A stretch of 24,588 nt of DNA from Conidiobolus incongruus B7586 (taxonomy: Eukaryota > Entomophthoromycota > Entomophthoromycetes > Entomophthorales > Conidiobolaceae), in the NCBI GenBank assembly GCA_000697335.1, contig JNEM01015434.1, positions 1-24,588 of the forward strand, in the 5' to 3' direction. Every line of letters begins with the position of its first letter. Positions within the stretch are counted from its first letter, which is position 1. The translations under genes and the position numbers were made by a program. A model generated the notes under the pieces. It searched no databases, was not told the origin of the DNA, and worked only from the letters and a program-made list of their open reading frames with translations. Positions 11,043 through 22,680 of the stretch are shown one piece after another.

Positions 11043-13911
11043 TTATGCCAATGTATTAGAAGTTGCTAGAGCTGGGTATTCAATGACATCAATATGCTTG
11101 AGAACATCCTTTTTGGTGATCACTCCTAATAATTCTCCATGTTTGGCTACGATGACGTATCGGAGTCCCAATTTGCAGAAGAGATCAATAACCACACCCA
11201 TTGTGGCAGTGGGTGTGACTGTGATAGGAGTATGATCAGTCCAGTATCGCAAATCAACAAAGCTACCATGCTCTAAGATGCCCAAGCTGTCGCTGTCTAC
11301 GATGTCGAATAAGCATGGCGATGAGCCATCCACCATTGATGAGAGTTTAGCATGCTCAATGCCGATTCTGAGCTCGGATCTAGAGATATAGCCGATGAGG
11401 AATGGATCTGTAGAGGATCGGACGATGGGGAACCCTTTAAAATTGGTGTATTGGAGGAGTTCGTCAATTTGAGATAAAGAGATTTGATCGGCTGGGATGA
11501 CAATCAAGTCATTCACACGGGTCATTACCTGGCCTGCGGTATGACCTGAGGGATAATCCTGTTTATTATGAAGAAATGGATATCCGTTAAATCTTATCAA
11601 TCCGTCATAGATACCACCCATGTTAAAGGCATCTCCCACCCATTTACTGGTCATAACAGCAACCATAATTGGCAAAACATAGGTCAATGCACCTGTGAGC
11701 TCAAACATAATGACTACTAATGAGACTGTCATTCTAGTGACGCCTCCCAATGCGGCAGCAGCGCCTACCATAGCATATGTGCCTGGAGAAATACAGTTGG
11801 CATCAACTTGGCACGATTGAAAAAACACAGATTGATGGAAGTTAGATTGTAATTGGTTGACGATAATACCTACTACTCTACCAACACATGCGCCAATCGC
11901 CATCGATGGCAAAAACAATCCAGCTGGAACTCGAACTCCAAAAGTGACAATTGTTAAAATTAATTTTAAGAATCCAGCAATAAGTAAAAGTACAATAGTT
12001 TTTGAAATTTGAGAATTTTCACACAAGTAATTCAAACTACCATTATCTCCACATTCAGTGAACAAATTAGATAGTAATTCAGAAGTATCGAGTCGCATAA
12101 ATATATTAGGAAATCCAATAGCACTGGTGATTAATGTAATTGCGACAACTTCTTGAATTGGATACTTATTCAACCATGATTCTCTACGAAATTTCGTAAG
12201 CCATAAGTTTAGTTTGATAAACAATGTGCCATATAATCCGCCCAATACTCCCAAAAATAGGAAGAAAATCATTTCGAAACCGTGCCAATTTCGAGTGTAT
12301 GTCACTTGAAACATGACCAATTTCCCTGTCCTAAATGGATTCACCACTTTGAGCACGATTGAGGCAACCATTGCTGAAATAAAACTACGCCACATAGTTT
12401 TGAATGGGAAATAGTAAGAAAGTTCCTAAATATTATATGTTAGTCAAAATATTATATGAAAGTATATTTGCTTTGACTACTTCTAAACTGAATAATACAC
12501 CTCCTATAGGTGCTCCAAAAGCTACTGAAACGCCCGCGGAAGCTGCTGCGGAAAGTATCTCACGTTTTTTAGCTGAAACAATTCAATTAATGGATATGCT
12601 TTGAATTATAGTATTGAGATTACCTTCATTATGTTTATACTTATCAAAAAATCTCAAAAATAAATTACCACAACAACATGCAACATGAACAAGAGGTCCT
12701 TCTTTACCAATACTTAATCCAGAAGCTGTACTGAGGCATAAGCCTACACTTTTAATGAGTAGTGTCCATTTCCCTAAAAATCTTCGGATGATAAACCCTC
12801 CCAAAATGGTTTTCACTTCAGCAATACCACATCCTGAAGCATAAGGGGCAAACGTCGATACAAATAAAGCACTAATTGAAGCAAATAAAAGGGATATAAA
12901 GATAAAGAATAAGTAACCGAGGAGGTATTCAATTGCTGGAGATGCTGATGAAATGATTTGGGACCATGGGATCCACTCTGAGCAATGTAAATCGTTTGGG
13001 GGATCGTAGCCCCAACAGCAGAACTCTTGATTCAAATAAAAATTAGAACTACAATATCCAATTTTGAGATCGGAAAGCCATTCTGAAATCACATTGATAT
13101 AACCTGCTAAGATTCCTACACTCACACCTAAATACTATGTTATTTATAGATTCTGAAATAACTTTGATAGTGACATACCAACTGATAAGACTACAATCCA
13201 GCCTTTACTCTTATCCACTAACTGATTCCAGTGTTTTCGGAGTCCTTTGCCTTTGCTAAGCTTCCTCTTTCTCAATCTCTCTTGATTGAAGTCGTGAGTC
13301 CAGTCTATTGTAGTGAAATCGTCATATGCCACCTTTCTTCCAGTACTCAATTCGTTTTCACTATCCCAAACATTCAAACTGTCGTTCCAGTCGTTATCCG
13401 CAACATCATCCCGTTGGTTTATAAAAGGACCAGGATGTGAATTGGAACTCGTTTGTGGTGAATTGGAATCAATATGAGTATTAAAATGACTACGAGGACT
13501 GATTTGAGAGCTCTGACCAAACAACTCAGTATTCAAGCGAAACGGGGATCGATTCTTAGGGATTGGAGAGAATTGCATACCACTATCAATAGAATTTTGA
13601 AATCTTGAATGTTTTTTAAAGGTTGGAAAGTCAGTCTGACTCTGCGAAAGCAATGGAGCATTGGATCCATCTGACTCGAAGTCTTCGGATCTCGAAGGAC
13701 TTCGCGGTGATTTCACAGCCCTTAAACTAGTTTCAATATCCAAAAATTCAGATTGGTTAGACTGAGAATAAGGACTATATTGGTGTGATAATAAGTTAAT
13801 ATCGCTTAAATCGCCACTCTCTAATTCTGTGCTCAAATAATTTTCTCCTGTGTTTAAAAGATTTTCGGTTTCGAGTATTTCCTCATCTCCAATATCTTTA
13901 AATATACTCAT
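11043..13911 (-). CDS. ClC-3/4/5-type chloride/proton antiporter with CBS pair
   Basis: Four exons on the minus strand: 13911-13179, 13127-12624, 12572-12481 and 12425-11043, encoding 903 aa. Introns are 51, 51 and 55 nt (GTATGT, GTAATC and GTAGTC donors); the last has a CTAAC branch site. Residues 1-190 are Ser/Asn-rich and acidic with dileucine-like motifs (LL18, PLL86). YDDFTTIDW (196-204) is typical of the ClC-3/4/5 group. The transport core runs from about 235 to 735, with GCGIAE around C344, GKEGP with gating Glu387, LFSLEELSYYFP with proton-pathway Glu444 exactly at the exon 3/4 joint, [12 protein letters not shown] (606-617) and pore Tyr716 in GIYD. Two CBS domains lie at about 738-830 and 838-893. 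Both key glutamates are present, so coupled 2Cl-/H+ exchange in Golgi or endosomal membranes is expected, as for yeast Gef1. Residue 344 is Cys where this family normally has Ser. Confidence 0.93.
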
Positions 13912-14444
13912 AATTTAAAACTATTTTCAATATTTTAATAAATATTATTGATTAATTGATGTAATTATTCAAGATGAAAATAATGTGTTAATAATACAAT
14001 GGAATAAATCAAATTCAATAAAATATTATCATAGACCCCTAAGAATTAGATAATAACTTAATAATTAAAATTTTATGGTTATACTATAAATAAATTGTGA
14101 ATTTGATTAAATTTTTAATAATTTAATAATGGTTCAGATAGTGTTTATTAAAAAAAGGTCACTTTTAAAATTTATATACAATCAATTGGTTTGAATGGGT
14201 AATGAAAATTTATGGGTTTTATAATGTTTAAAATAACACAATTATCAACAAAATGTACTATAGTAAATCTGATATCAAGATATTGTATTCTATAATATTA
14301 TAACTGACTTTGGGTATAAAATTAAATAACCAAATAGTATGAAATTTTTTATAATTATACAGTTGAAATTATACATTGGCCAAATTAAATTTGCAATACA
14401 AAATTAAAAATATTGTTTTGCAAGTTAGTAGAATTATTATGAAA
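13912..14444. other. Upstream region of the ClC gene
   Basis: AT-rich DNA directly upstream of the ClC start codon, presumably holding its promoter. I do not see a convincing TATA box or operator-like repeat. Confidence 0.4.
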
Positions 14445-14551
14445 AATATTAGTTTAGAAAGAAAGAAATGGTAAATTTTTTAATTTCTGATTTTTCAGAC
14501 ATATTGCTAGTTTTGAAATATTTATCATTTCTTTCTTTCTAAACTAATATT
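14445..14551. repeat. 107-bp inverted-repeat (MITE-like or foldback) element
   Basis: Left arm 14445-14476 and right arm 14520-14551 are reverse complements at 31 of 32 positions, around a 43-nt centre. The core arms read TAGTTTAGAAAGAAAGAAATG and its complement. They are flanked on both sides by ATAT, which could be a TA-type target duplication or part of the palindrome. The centre and inner left arm share about 38 nt with 5468-5505. There is no coding capacity. A miniature inverted-repeat transposon or a foldback sequence made by template switching are both possible. Transcribed RNA would form a strong 32-bp hairpin. Confidence 0.75.
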
Positions 14552-15080
14552 CAAATCAAAGTTTAATTGATATTATGTGGTGATCTTATTACTGATATAG
14601 CTATATATTAATGTCAACTTCAGCAATTGATTGCGATTAAAAAATATTACATTAAGCTAAAGATTAAGCGAATTTATATTAAATAATATGACAATATGGA
14701 ATATACCAAGATTATCAAAAAAGATACTAATGGGTTAGGACTTAACTCTTATATTTGCAGTCAGTCTGCAGTAAATCATTAAATCAACTTTTTCCTCATC
14801 CCAATATACTGATTTATTTCAATTATAATTGTTAAATTGTTTATAATTAGATCATCATTTATAAATATTTTCAAATTTATCACTAGCTTTACCAAAATCA
14901 ATGATTTATTATTCAAATTGATCTAGTTCAAATTTTATAAACGTATTTATACTTCAACAGGTAAAATTATTATCAATATATGGGTTAGTATAAATTATAT
15001 AACATATAATTATTAAAAATTGAATTTCATCAGAAGAGAAAAAAAATTATGAATTTCAGGTTGGAAATGACGACCTTAAT
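14552..15080. other. AT-rich spacer
   Basis: Between the inverted-repeat element and repeat copy B. I see no gene or conserved structure. Confidence 0.5.
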
Positions 15081-15504
15081 TGTAGGAGGAAATAAGCTTT
15101 TAGAGCTTAAACCGAGAATCCCCAGTAATAAACAATAGGTTACCACAGAGTTAGGGGAAATTAATGGGGTTCACCAAATGAAGTGAAAATGGCTTACTGT
15201 GAAACGGGTTCTACGAGTAAAGTAAATATCTCACGCTTGTCACGAATCAATACTTTTGTGAAGGTTACGAGAAAACCTTAGAGACTGTATACTTTTGAAA
15301 TGAAAATAAAATAGATATATTTATTAGTTCGTTCGTGATAATGTTATATTAGCTTTCTTTGTTGATTTTAATAAATAGGAATAACTCAGTGACGGAAAGG
15401 AAAACAACCAACCCGTTCAGAGAATGGGTGTTCTCTAATGTGACTTCTTGATTCAGTGTGGTAATCGCAGCTTCTTGAAGGATTGACAAGATTATTTCTC
15501 ATCA
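15081..15504 (+). mobile_element. Interspersed repeat copy B, solo-LTR-like
   Basis: 424 bp, same orientation and full-length relative of 2706-3128. It begins TGTAGGAGGAAATAA and ends TTATTTCTCATCA, which are imperfect inverted ends with TG...CA termini. It retains more G and C than copy A, so it is likely the less decayed copy. There is no internal coding region and no clear target duplication. A solo LTR is the best reading; a non-autonomous element is the alternative. Confidence 0.5.
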
Positions 15505-17251
15505 GAAATATTGGATTGCAAAGTGTAATAATTAAGTAATGATCATGTATCAAATTTATTTGATATTTCATTTGATGATATAGATTATTTGTAGTTAAAA
15601 TATTTAAGCATTTATCTCAGTGTATATATCTCAAACAAGTAATGTATTTAAAATTTATATTTTACTAAGATTATATCAAATATAATTATGAATGATTTAA
15701 AGATCTATACATAAGTTATCATAATCCATTCATATTTACACTGATAGAATGGTGTATATATAGTGATTCAGTTAATAATGGGGGTATATTAATGTTTAAA
15801 TTCTTAATTTAGTTATTCAAACCCAAACCAAATTATAATAATTTTATGAATTATTCTGACTGAATTTCGAATTCAAAGTCTATTAACCGATATTCAGATT
15901 TAAGCACGATTGAAAGGATTTAATTTTTCTAACCATATACTAACAATATAAACTATAGTAATTATAAAATTTAATGAAGTATTTATTCTTTATTATTAAA
16001 CAGTTTCTATAATCTAAAACAATGAAAGAAAATTGTTCAGTTTAAACGTATTATGCTGTAATCCATTTCTTAAGGCTACCTATTCATGTCAATTGACTGC
16101 TATTTTCATCAAGCCAAGTTAATATAATTTCCAATAAGTCTTGATTGAATATAAACTACAACATTTATTTCGAAAGTACTTAACATTTATTTCATATAGT
16201 TTATTGTGGAATGGCTGATATTCAATAATTTATATCTAACTACCTCGATTGAACAATGTTTGTATATTTCAAAATATAGAATATAGATAGTTCATATCAA
16301 TTTTCTTATATTTATTTGTCCTAATAACTTTATCATATAAATATTATACAAACTTTCTTGTTAGAAATTAATCAACCTTGTATAGACTAAATAATAATTA
16401 ACTGTATTAGTCATCTATCAATTTATTTGATAATTATGATTAAACAGATATTATTTATGGAAAATCAATCGTCAATTTGGAATTTATTTAATGAATTAAA
16501 TCCAATATTTAAAAACCTAAATATTTTTTTCTCTAATATGTAATTTTGATAATCAATAGTTTAATATTATAAAAATATATATTTACTACAATAATAATGA
16601 TAAAATTTTTTAGTTGATATGAATATTAGTTTCATTATGATATATAAATTGGCACTTAAGCACAAAGTCAATATTCTAACATTTTGTAGCCATGTTTCTG
16701 ACTCAAAAAGGGATTTATAATCAACTATACACACTTAGAACTGGTTAATCAACTTGAACTAGATAAATTATAATTCATTACTTTTGAAATATCTATTTAT
16801 ATATTTAAATAATCATTAAAACACCGATTAATTTAAATTTTTTAAAATTATCGAAAATTTATTATTCAGTATAATTTCACCTGTAATTTATTAGACAAAT
16901 CATTTGTAAGAACCAATACGCTTTTTGAAATCAACCCTATTTCTTGTAATCAGATAATTGCATAATGACCTTAAATATTCTCAATTTTGATACTGTTATT
17001 ATTGATTTCCACTATTAAACTCAATCAAATGCTTTATCAAATCATAATGTATTTTTTAAACTTATTGACACTTGAAAATTTGATTTTCCCTCAACTCAAA
17101 ACATTCCCAGAATTAGAGAATATCAATTCAATTTCAAGTTAGTATATTTTATAGAATAAAAATCACTCTGTAACTGAATTTTGGAATTTTTATCTTATTA
17201 TCTTTACAATATTAACAGTCACTTCATTTTCAAAAATAATAAATATGATAG
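15505..17251. other. AT-rich gene-free stretch
   Basis: About 1.7 kb without a supported gene, RNA or repeat. It ends at the AAT microsatellite upstream of the transcription-factor pseudogene. Confidence 0.5.

Positions 17252-17298
<47 letters not shown>
17252..17298. repeat. (ATA)n / (AAT)n microsatellite, about 15 units
   Basis: Uninterrupted trinucleotide tract of about 47 nt ending about 28 bp before the ATG of the pseudogene at 17326. It sits where the 5' leader or core promoter would be, so length change could have affected expression when the gene was active. Confidence 0.9.
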
Positions 17299-17325
17299 TA
17301 ATAGAAAAGTTTATAAATAATCAGT

Positions 17326-18910
17326 ATGAATTCCAATAGTTCAAATGGTGAATTGATTGATAACAATAAAAGGAAACAACAGAAGAAAAATAATATTGAC
17401 CTCCAGACTGGGAAACCTCCTGTTAAAATTGACAGGCGTAAAACGAGACCAGTGCATCCTAGAGTTACCGGAGTAGACAAAATTAAGGCTAGACTGACTA
17501 ATTTAGAAACAATATTGAATTCATCAGTATCTCAGATTCTTAAGTTGTTGGATAAATTGAATTACTCGACAGATTCCGGTAACGAAATCGACGAGTCTGT
17601 TATCAATACCAATAACTCCACTTCAAATCTCAGATCACTTTATCAGGTTTGTCAACTCGGAACTTTTAGCGGAGTCCTTTGTACCCAGCGTAACAACCGT
17701 CCAAGGCTTACTAATTCTATGCGGTGTAAAATTACTAAGAGGAAATCTCTACAACGTATGGAATTGGCTAGGTCAAGCCATCCGTATCGCGCAGCAGCTT
17801 AATTTCCACGAGTTAAATAATACCGATATCGACTACTTTCAGTTTCATACTCCCGAAGACCGCGCCAAATACCAGAGACTTTGGAATATGTGCCAATTGT
17901 TTGAGATTGAAATTAGTCAACTTCTAAATAAGCCTACAATGATGAAAGATTTTTCTATTCTGTCCACAGCTCATTAGATCAATAAGCCTAGTATTACTTT
18001 TCATCTGGATGATTATATTACCAAGTGTAGGGATGAGTTGCCAATTTATGCTCACACCATACTTCAATACATTAAGGAGTTGGTCCAATTCGGTAATTGG
18101 GTGGGCCATATCAGTGAATCCATGTCAATCAACTCCAATCCGGGTTGGGTTTTACAACAGTATTATAATCTTTACTCTCAGCTCAATTCTTGGTATCACA
18201 AACTTCCATCCACACTCACCTATCGCGAAGAATTCCAATCGGTCAACCTTCAAAGAAAATTTCCTTTCTTGGAACAGATCGTCAATGGTCATTTAGTCTA
18301 CAACAGAACACAGCTAACACTTCTTAAATCCATTCTCGAACACTTTCATAAATTCCAAAGCAGTGCCAAAACATACGAAATGGTATTAAAAGGCATTGAA
18401 AGCTGTGAACTAGTGTGTACTTACCTCAATGATTGGCTGATAGTTAAAGACCAAACCAAGAATTTGGAGTCTGCACTGGAGCAATTTGAATTAGAGAACT
18501 TTCCATTCATTGAAGAAGCTGGCAACCATAATAATTTTTCGATGTACAGCTCGTCTCCTTCATTCCCATCATATTCTACATTTCATCAAAGACCATCAAC
18601 TTCGTCGCTTCCACCTTCCAAATCTAATGTACTGTTCATCAGTTCTTATATTTTGACACCTGACCTCACCTACATTCTCATCCTCAAAGCGATGCGTACA
18701 CTACGCAGCAATCCACCTAACCCTAACTACTTAGCACCATCTGGCAAACTTTAGCTGAATCAATTACTATTGATGCAGAATTTGGTAGACAGCAAACTCC
18801 AGTGCGTTTTGAACTGTATCTAAATGGTTTACAAGGATTGGGAAGGTAGCGACAATTGCTCTAAGCAGTTGGTGAGATTATGTGAGGAATTGAATTCCAC
18901 TATTGTTTAA
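17326..18910 (+). pseudogene. Fungal_trans-domain transcription factor remnant, no zinc cluster
   Basis: From the ATG at 17326, residues 45-80 look like the linker and dimerisation coil that normally follows a Zn2Cys6 cluster (KIKARLTNLETIL). The first 84 residues contain no Cys, so the DNA-binding domain is absent. A plausible 55-nt intron (17579-17633, GTAACG...CTCAG) leads into the middle homology region: SVTTVQGLLILCG, then WNWLGQAIRIAQQLNFHELN and RLWNMCQLFEIEISQLL, as in the fungal_trans family. An in-frame TAG at 17975-17977 interrupts it; reading resumes as DELPIYAHTILQYIKELV to a TAG at 18752. Past about 18735 the likelier frame shifts to WQTLAESITIDAEFGRQQ and stops at 18847. A 59-nt intron (18696-18754) would explain that shift without a mutation. 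The N-terminal part of the domain also looks missing. I judge it a broken host gene; a two-piece or read-through gene is less likely. Confidence 0.7.
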
Positions 18911-19308
18911 ACTTATTCTCTATTTTTAAATGTGATGTAAGTTGTGGGACTGTTGTTTTATTCATAGGGGTGATTCTGAATATACTTTTCATTGTATTAT
19001 ATTAATTTTTTTTAATAAAAATTTTCAAAATATTAATTGATATTCTGAATTCATATCTATAATATGATATAATCAACTTATTATAGTTTATATCTACTAT
19101 AAAATTATTTTGAATATAATATTATAAGATTTAACTTTATATTTATCACATATTATTATATTAATTCACATTATTTAAATATAGACTTTAAATCAGTGAT
19201 CAAATATTAAAAATGCCCTTTTTATTTAATAAATCATTATACAAATAATGTCACAATTTTTTATTAATAATACCAATAATATATATAATCAATGATTTTT
19301 AATATGAA
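18911..19308. other. Convergent intergenic gap
   Basis: 400 bp between the 3' ends of the pseudogene (+) and the TBC gene (-). It has AATAAA on the plus strand near 19013 and AATAAA on the minus strand at 19260-19265, 44 nt past the TBC stop. Both are candidate poly(A) signals. Nothing else seen. Confidence 0.5.
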
Positions 19309-21592
19309 TTAATTATTTTTGTTTCCAAATAATTTTTCAAACAAAGTAAGGGGACTGGATTCAGTAGTATTGATGGGAGTGTCCTTATTGAAGAATGTCA
19401 AATGCTCCTTCTCCTCTAACAACTTGTGGATTTGAGAGTATGCTTCGTTCAATTTCTTCTCAACCATCTGAATATGCTCCTGTTGCAGGAGTATTGTTCG
19501 CTTGGATTGAATCCTCTGCTGCGTCAACTGTCCCATGAGACGATGTTGTTCCATTTTTAATTGCCTGTGATCTGACTGAAGCTCAAGATGTTCGGCTTGA
19601 AGTTGCGAAAATTTTTTCTGGAGATGCTGATAGTCGTTCTGCAATTGGGTCAATGTGGATAAATTGGTCTCGGAGGATTTAGTAAGGTCTTGAACTGCGA
19701 GACGCAGGGCGTCCACTTCGGTGGATGGTAGAGTATTTTTGCCCAACGAAGAGTTGGCTGAAATGATAGGGAGATGTTTAGGGTCCAAGAAGAATCCAGA
19801 GCCATTGGACACTGTCCGCTGGCGCGGGAGATCAAGCGAAGATAACGAATTGAATCTGGAATTATGCGATTTGGAACCTGAATTAGACGAATACAGTGCA
19901 TTGATAATGGATCCGAACCAGGACGAGGAATTCAAATTGGTAGGTTTAAATTGGAATGTAGCACGATCGGGATCACACTGATATTTTTCAGCAATCTCAT
20001 CCAATTTGCTAGTCGTAATAATTGGACTTAATGCAATAGCATCTTCTATTAATCTAGTAGCAGACCCTTCATATATGTTAAATAGTTTGTCAGTACAGAG
20101 TGTAGTGATAATATCTTCAAACTCATTCATTTCAAGTAATAAGCTCTCATTCTTTTGCAATAATGCGAGTGCTACCCGTAAGATGGTTTCAGGGGCACCC
20201 TCAGCAAAGATGACATCATAAATTCTCTGAACGACCGATAGTGGGAAATTGTAAGAAAAGAGTGACAAGAACCATGGTGAAGCATACTGAGCAGGGTGAA
20301 TATTATGCTTGGATAAATGTGCAGCTAGATTGGGAAGAATTTCACATATCAAGTAACTGAGTTGATATAGTCTCATTTTTAAACCTTCCATTTTGGATGT
20401 GAAAATAGCTCTTAAATCGTAGGTATCCATTAAACGCACCATCACTGCAAATGCTTCTTTTTCATTCAAATTCAAAAGCAATGGTCCTACCATAAATCCT
20501 AAACCTTGACAATACCCGACTTCAGCATCATATAAGGAATATGCTTTTAGAATTCTATATAATCTAGTTTGACCTGGTCCATTGGGATCTTCAAAAGCTG
20601 GTAGTGTAGGAAAAGTCCTGGGTACGTCTCTTTTGATGACTCGGTCATATTCACATCGTGGTTCATTAATTAATTGCTCGTAAAGTTTGTCCACGTATAG
20701 AGTATTACTCTGGCACATTACCTGCCACAATGGACGTCTTAATACTGAAGGAATACCCAATCTAATCTTAGCAATCAATAAGTGGGGACTGTGGCGTGCT
20801 ACCAACCCATAAACTTGGACACAAGCACACCAAAAGTCCCAATCGGGTAAAGCTTCGGCCAAGCTCAAGGGCTGACTGGTCAATGACCGGTCGATATTCA
20901 AGGCACCTTGATTGTCTAAATTATCGGCATCCTTAGAGCTCTTGTCACTGGACACGCTCTTACTGTCATCCTCAAAATAATCTGGCAAAACACTCGGAAT
21001 ATAGTCTGCGGTGACCACTTCTGCCTGCACCTTATCCGGGAATAAACCGGATTTCGGACTTGGCATCAAGTCAGGAATAGACTCGACTGACGAAGATCTG
21101 GTCGATGCCAAATTCGACTTATCTTTATGTATTTGTTCTAATTTGTCAAGTCTGTTAAATAAAAACCCTGTACTATCCAACCCGGGATCCTGACATTCTA
21201 AATTGCGACTCGTTAGTCTATTTAGAAATATTTCTTTGTCTTCCAGGTGAGACAATGTATATCTTCTTGGTTTTGAGTTGCCATTAAGGTTCAAGTGTAA
21301 TTTGCTAGGACTTGAAGTAGTAGTCGAATTATTTCTTTGGTGATATGAAGGAGTTGCTGTGTGTGAAATAGGATTCTAATCATTAATAAATATAAACAAT
21401 TAATAAATGATATATACATATATACATATATATATCACTTACAGCACTAGCTGAATCTTCTAATTCGTCCAAATTAATCTGGTCTAATTGAGATAAATCA
21501 AGATCTGAAGTATCCCTACCGTCTATTTGCGTTATAATGTTTGAAAAAGCACTTTGGTCAAAAGTAGGAGTAATAGGTTGAACTTGATTCAT
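19309..21592 (-). CDS. TBC-domain RabGAP, Gyp5/Evi5-like
   Basis: Two exons, 21592-21443 (50 codons) and 21375-19309, encoding 738 aa. The intron is 67 nt (GTAAGT...GATTAG) and rich in TATA. Residues 1-220 are Ser/Asp-rich and probably disordered. LPDWDFW (about 226-232) precedes the TBC domain, about 257-450. Both catalytic fingers are present: IKRDVPR (IxxDxxR, Arg303) and YCQG (YxxQ, Gln340). SPWF (416-419) is also kept. A Gln/Leu/Glu-rich coiled coil spans about 602-709. TBC plus a C-terminal coiled coil is the architecture of yeast Gyp5/Gyl1 and animal Evi5/RabGAP1L. Such proteins speed GTP hydrolysis on Rab GTPases in Golgi-to-surface traffic. Which Rab is the target cannot be read from the sequence. 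The start ATG at 21592 opens an acidic leader, DLDLSQLDQINLDELED. Confidence 0.92.
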
Positions 21593-21952
21593 TTTTAAAT
21601 ATTATTAATAAAATAATAGATTAAATAAAATGGTGTGGTGTATTGTGAGAATGTTATTTTAAAATCAAATAAAAAGATTATTCAGGGTGATTGGTATTTT
21701 TTGTGAGAATAAAATAACAAAAAAATTGAGTTTGGGTTTAGAATATAATTTATTTGGGCTAGTAAGATATGTGTTTGAAATTTTATTTTTAGCAGTTGTT
21801 CAAGTCATTTAGTGTATGAAACTTAACTGTATTAAATCGGATTGGTTTAATATCTTTCGAATTGAAATTAATTTTAATGAATGTTAGCATTGATGAATAT
21901 ACTTAAGAGTAATTGAGGATAATTTTTGTTTATAATTTAATCTGCAAATATA

Positions 21953-21987
21953 AATTGAGCATCTTTCAGTTTTGATGCTGCTCAATT
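21953..21987. repeat. Small hairpin
   Basis: Perfect 9-bp arms AATTGAGCA / TGCTCAATT with a 17-nt loop. It is upstream of the TBC gene by about 360 bp. No function is assigned. Confidence 0.4.
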
Positions 21988-22553
21988 TTAACAAAAACCC
22001 ATTCTCTCCAATCAGTATCAACTTTAAATAATGAAAATCACAATATGGACAATTTTTGAATTAAATAGAAAATTTTTAGGACAATTGTTTGGAACCAAAA
22101 TTTATGAAATTATAGTTTTCACTCAACAAAATTTTTCTGCTAATTGAATGAAATTAATTAGTGTAATAGTGCTTGCAATTTCAGATTGGAGGCAAACAAT
22201 TATTTCATTAATTACTTCGCTTTTAGGATTTAAATTTATTTATTAAATTTAATATATTAGCATAATTAACAAGGCCCTTTGATAATTCTCTTGGATGCCA
22301 TCAATACTTGGAATATGTATTTCATATTTTATTACAAAGCATCTATCAATCCAATAAACAAGGAATCGATTTATTTGATAATTAAAAAATGTTTTCAAAT
22401 TATGAATCGAATAAAATTTCATCTAGGAATATAGCGATAAAGACTAAAATCTCATAACCATTGAATTGGATTTAGTCTTGAAAACTTTTCACCGTTATTC
22501 CTGCAATGATTTTAGTGTATTAATTGGCAAGTAGATTTGCTTAAAATTTAAAA

Positions 22554-22680
22554 TACAGTGTAAACTCCATTAATTGGGGAGCCACATTTCAACACCAAAA
22601 ATTAAAAATATATGTATATAAAAGAACTCGATATAGTTAATTTTATTCCAATTTTGATTATCCTATAATCCGATGTTTTT
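22554..22680 (+). mobile_element. Possible pogo/Tigger-like DNA transposon end
   Basis: TACAGTGTAAACTCCATTAATTGGGG at 22554 resembles the terminal inverted repeats of pogo-family elements (CAGT..AA.CTC..TTAAT.GGG, next to a TA). A second motif about 100 bp on, GATTATCCTATAATCCGAT, is the kind of subterminal motif those elements carry. I found no matching inverted end, no transposase and no second copy, so this would be a truncated end or an unusual MITE. Confidence 0.3.

Noticed and set aside
12404-12604. 66-codon plus-strand ORF
   Set aside because: Antisense shadow across ClC exon 3 and its two flanking introns.
13231-13440. 69-codon plus-strand ORF
   Set aside because: Antisense shadow of ClC exon 1.
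11043-13911. Three separate genes for the three long minus-strand ORFs
   Set aside because: They join through 51-55 nt introns with correct phase into one colinear ClC protein, including a 30-codon exon between them.
15386-15571. 61-codon minus-strand ORF
   Set aside because: Overlaps repeat copy B and is absent from copy A.
17916-17977. An intron that would remove the TAG at 17975-17977
   Set aside because: There is no GTA-type donor between 17880 and 17975. The available GT sites are poor, and the few length-compatible combinations either keep the TAG or use a donor unlike any other in the window.
19721-19981. 86-codon plus-strand ORF
   Set aside because: Antisense shadow of the TBC gene's coiled-coil exon.
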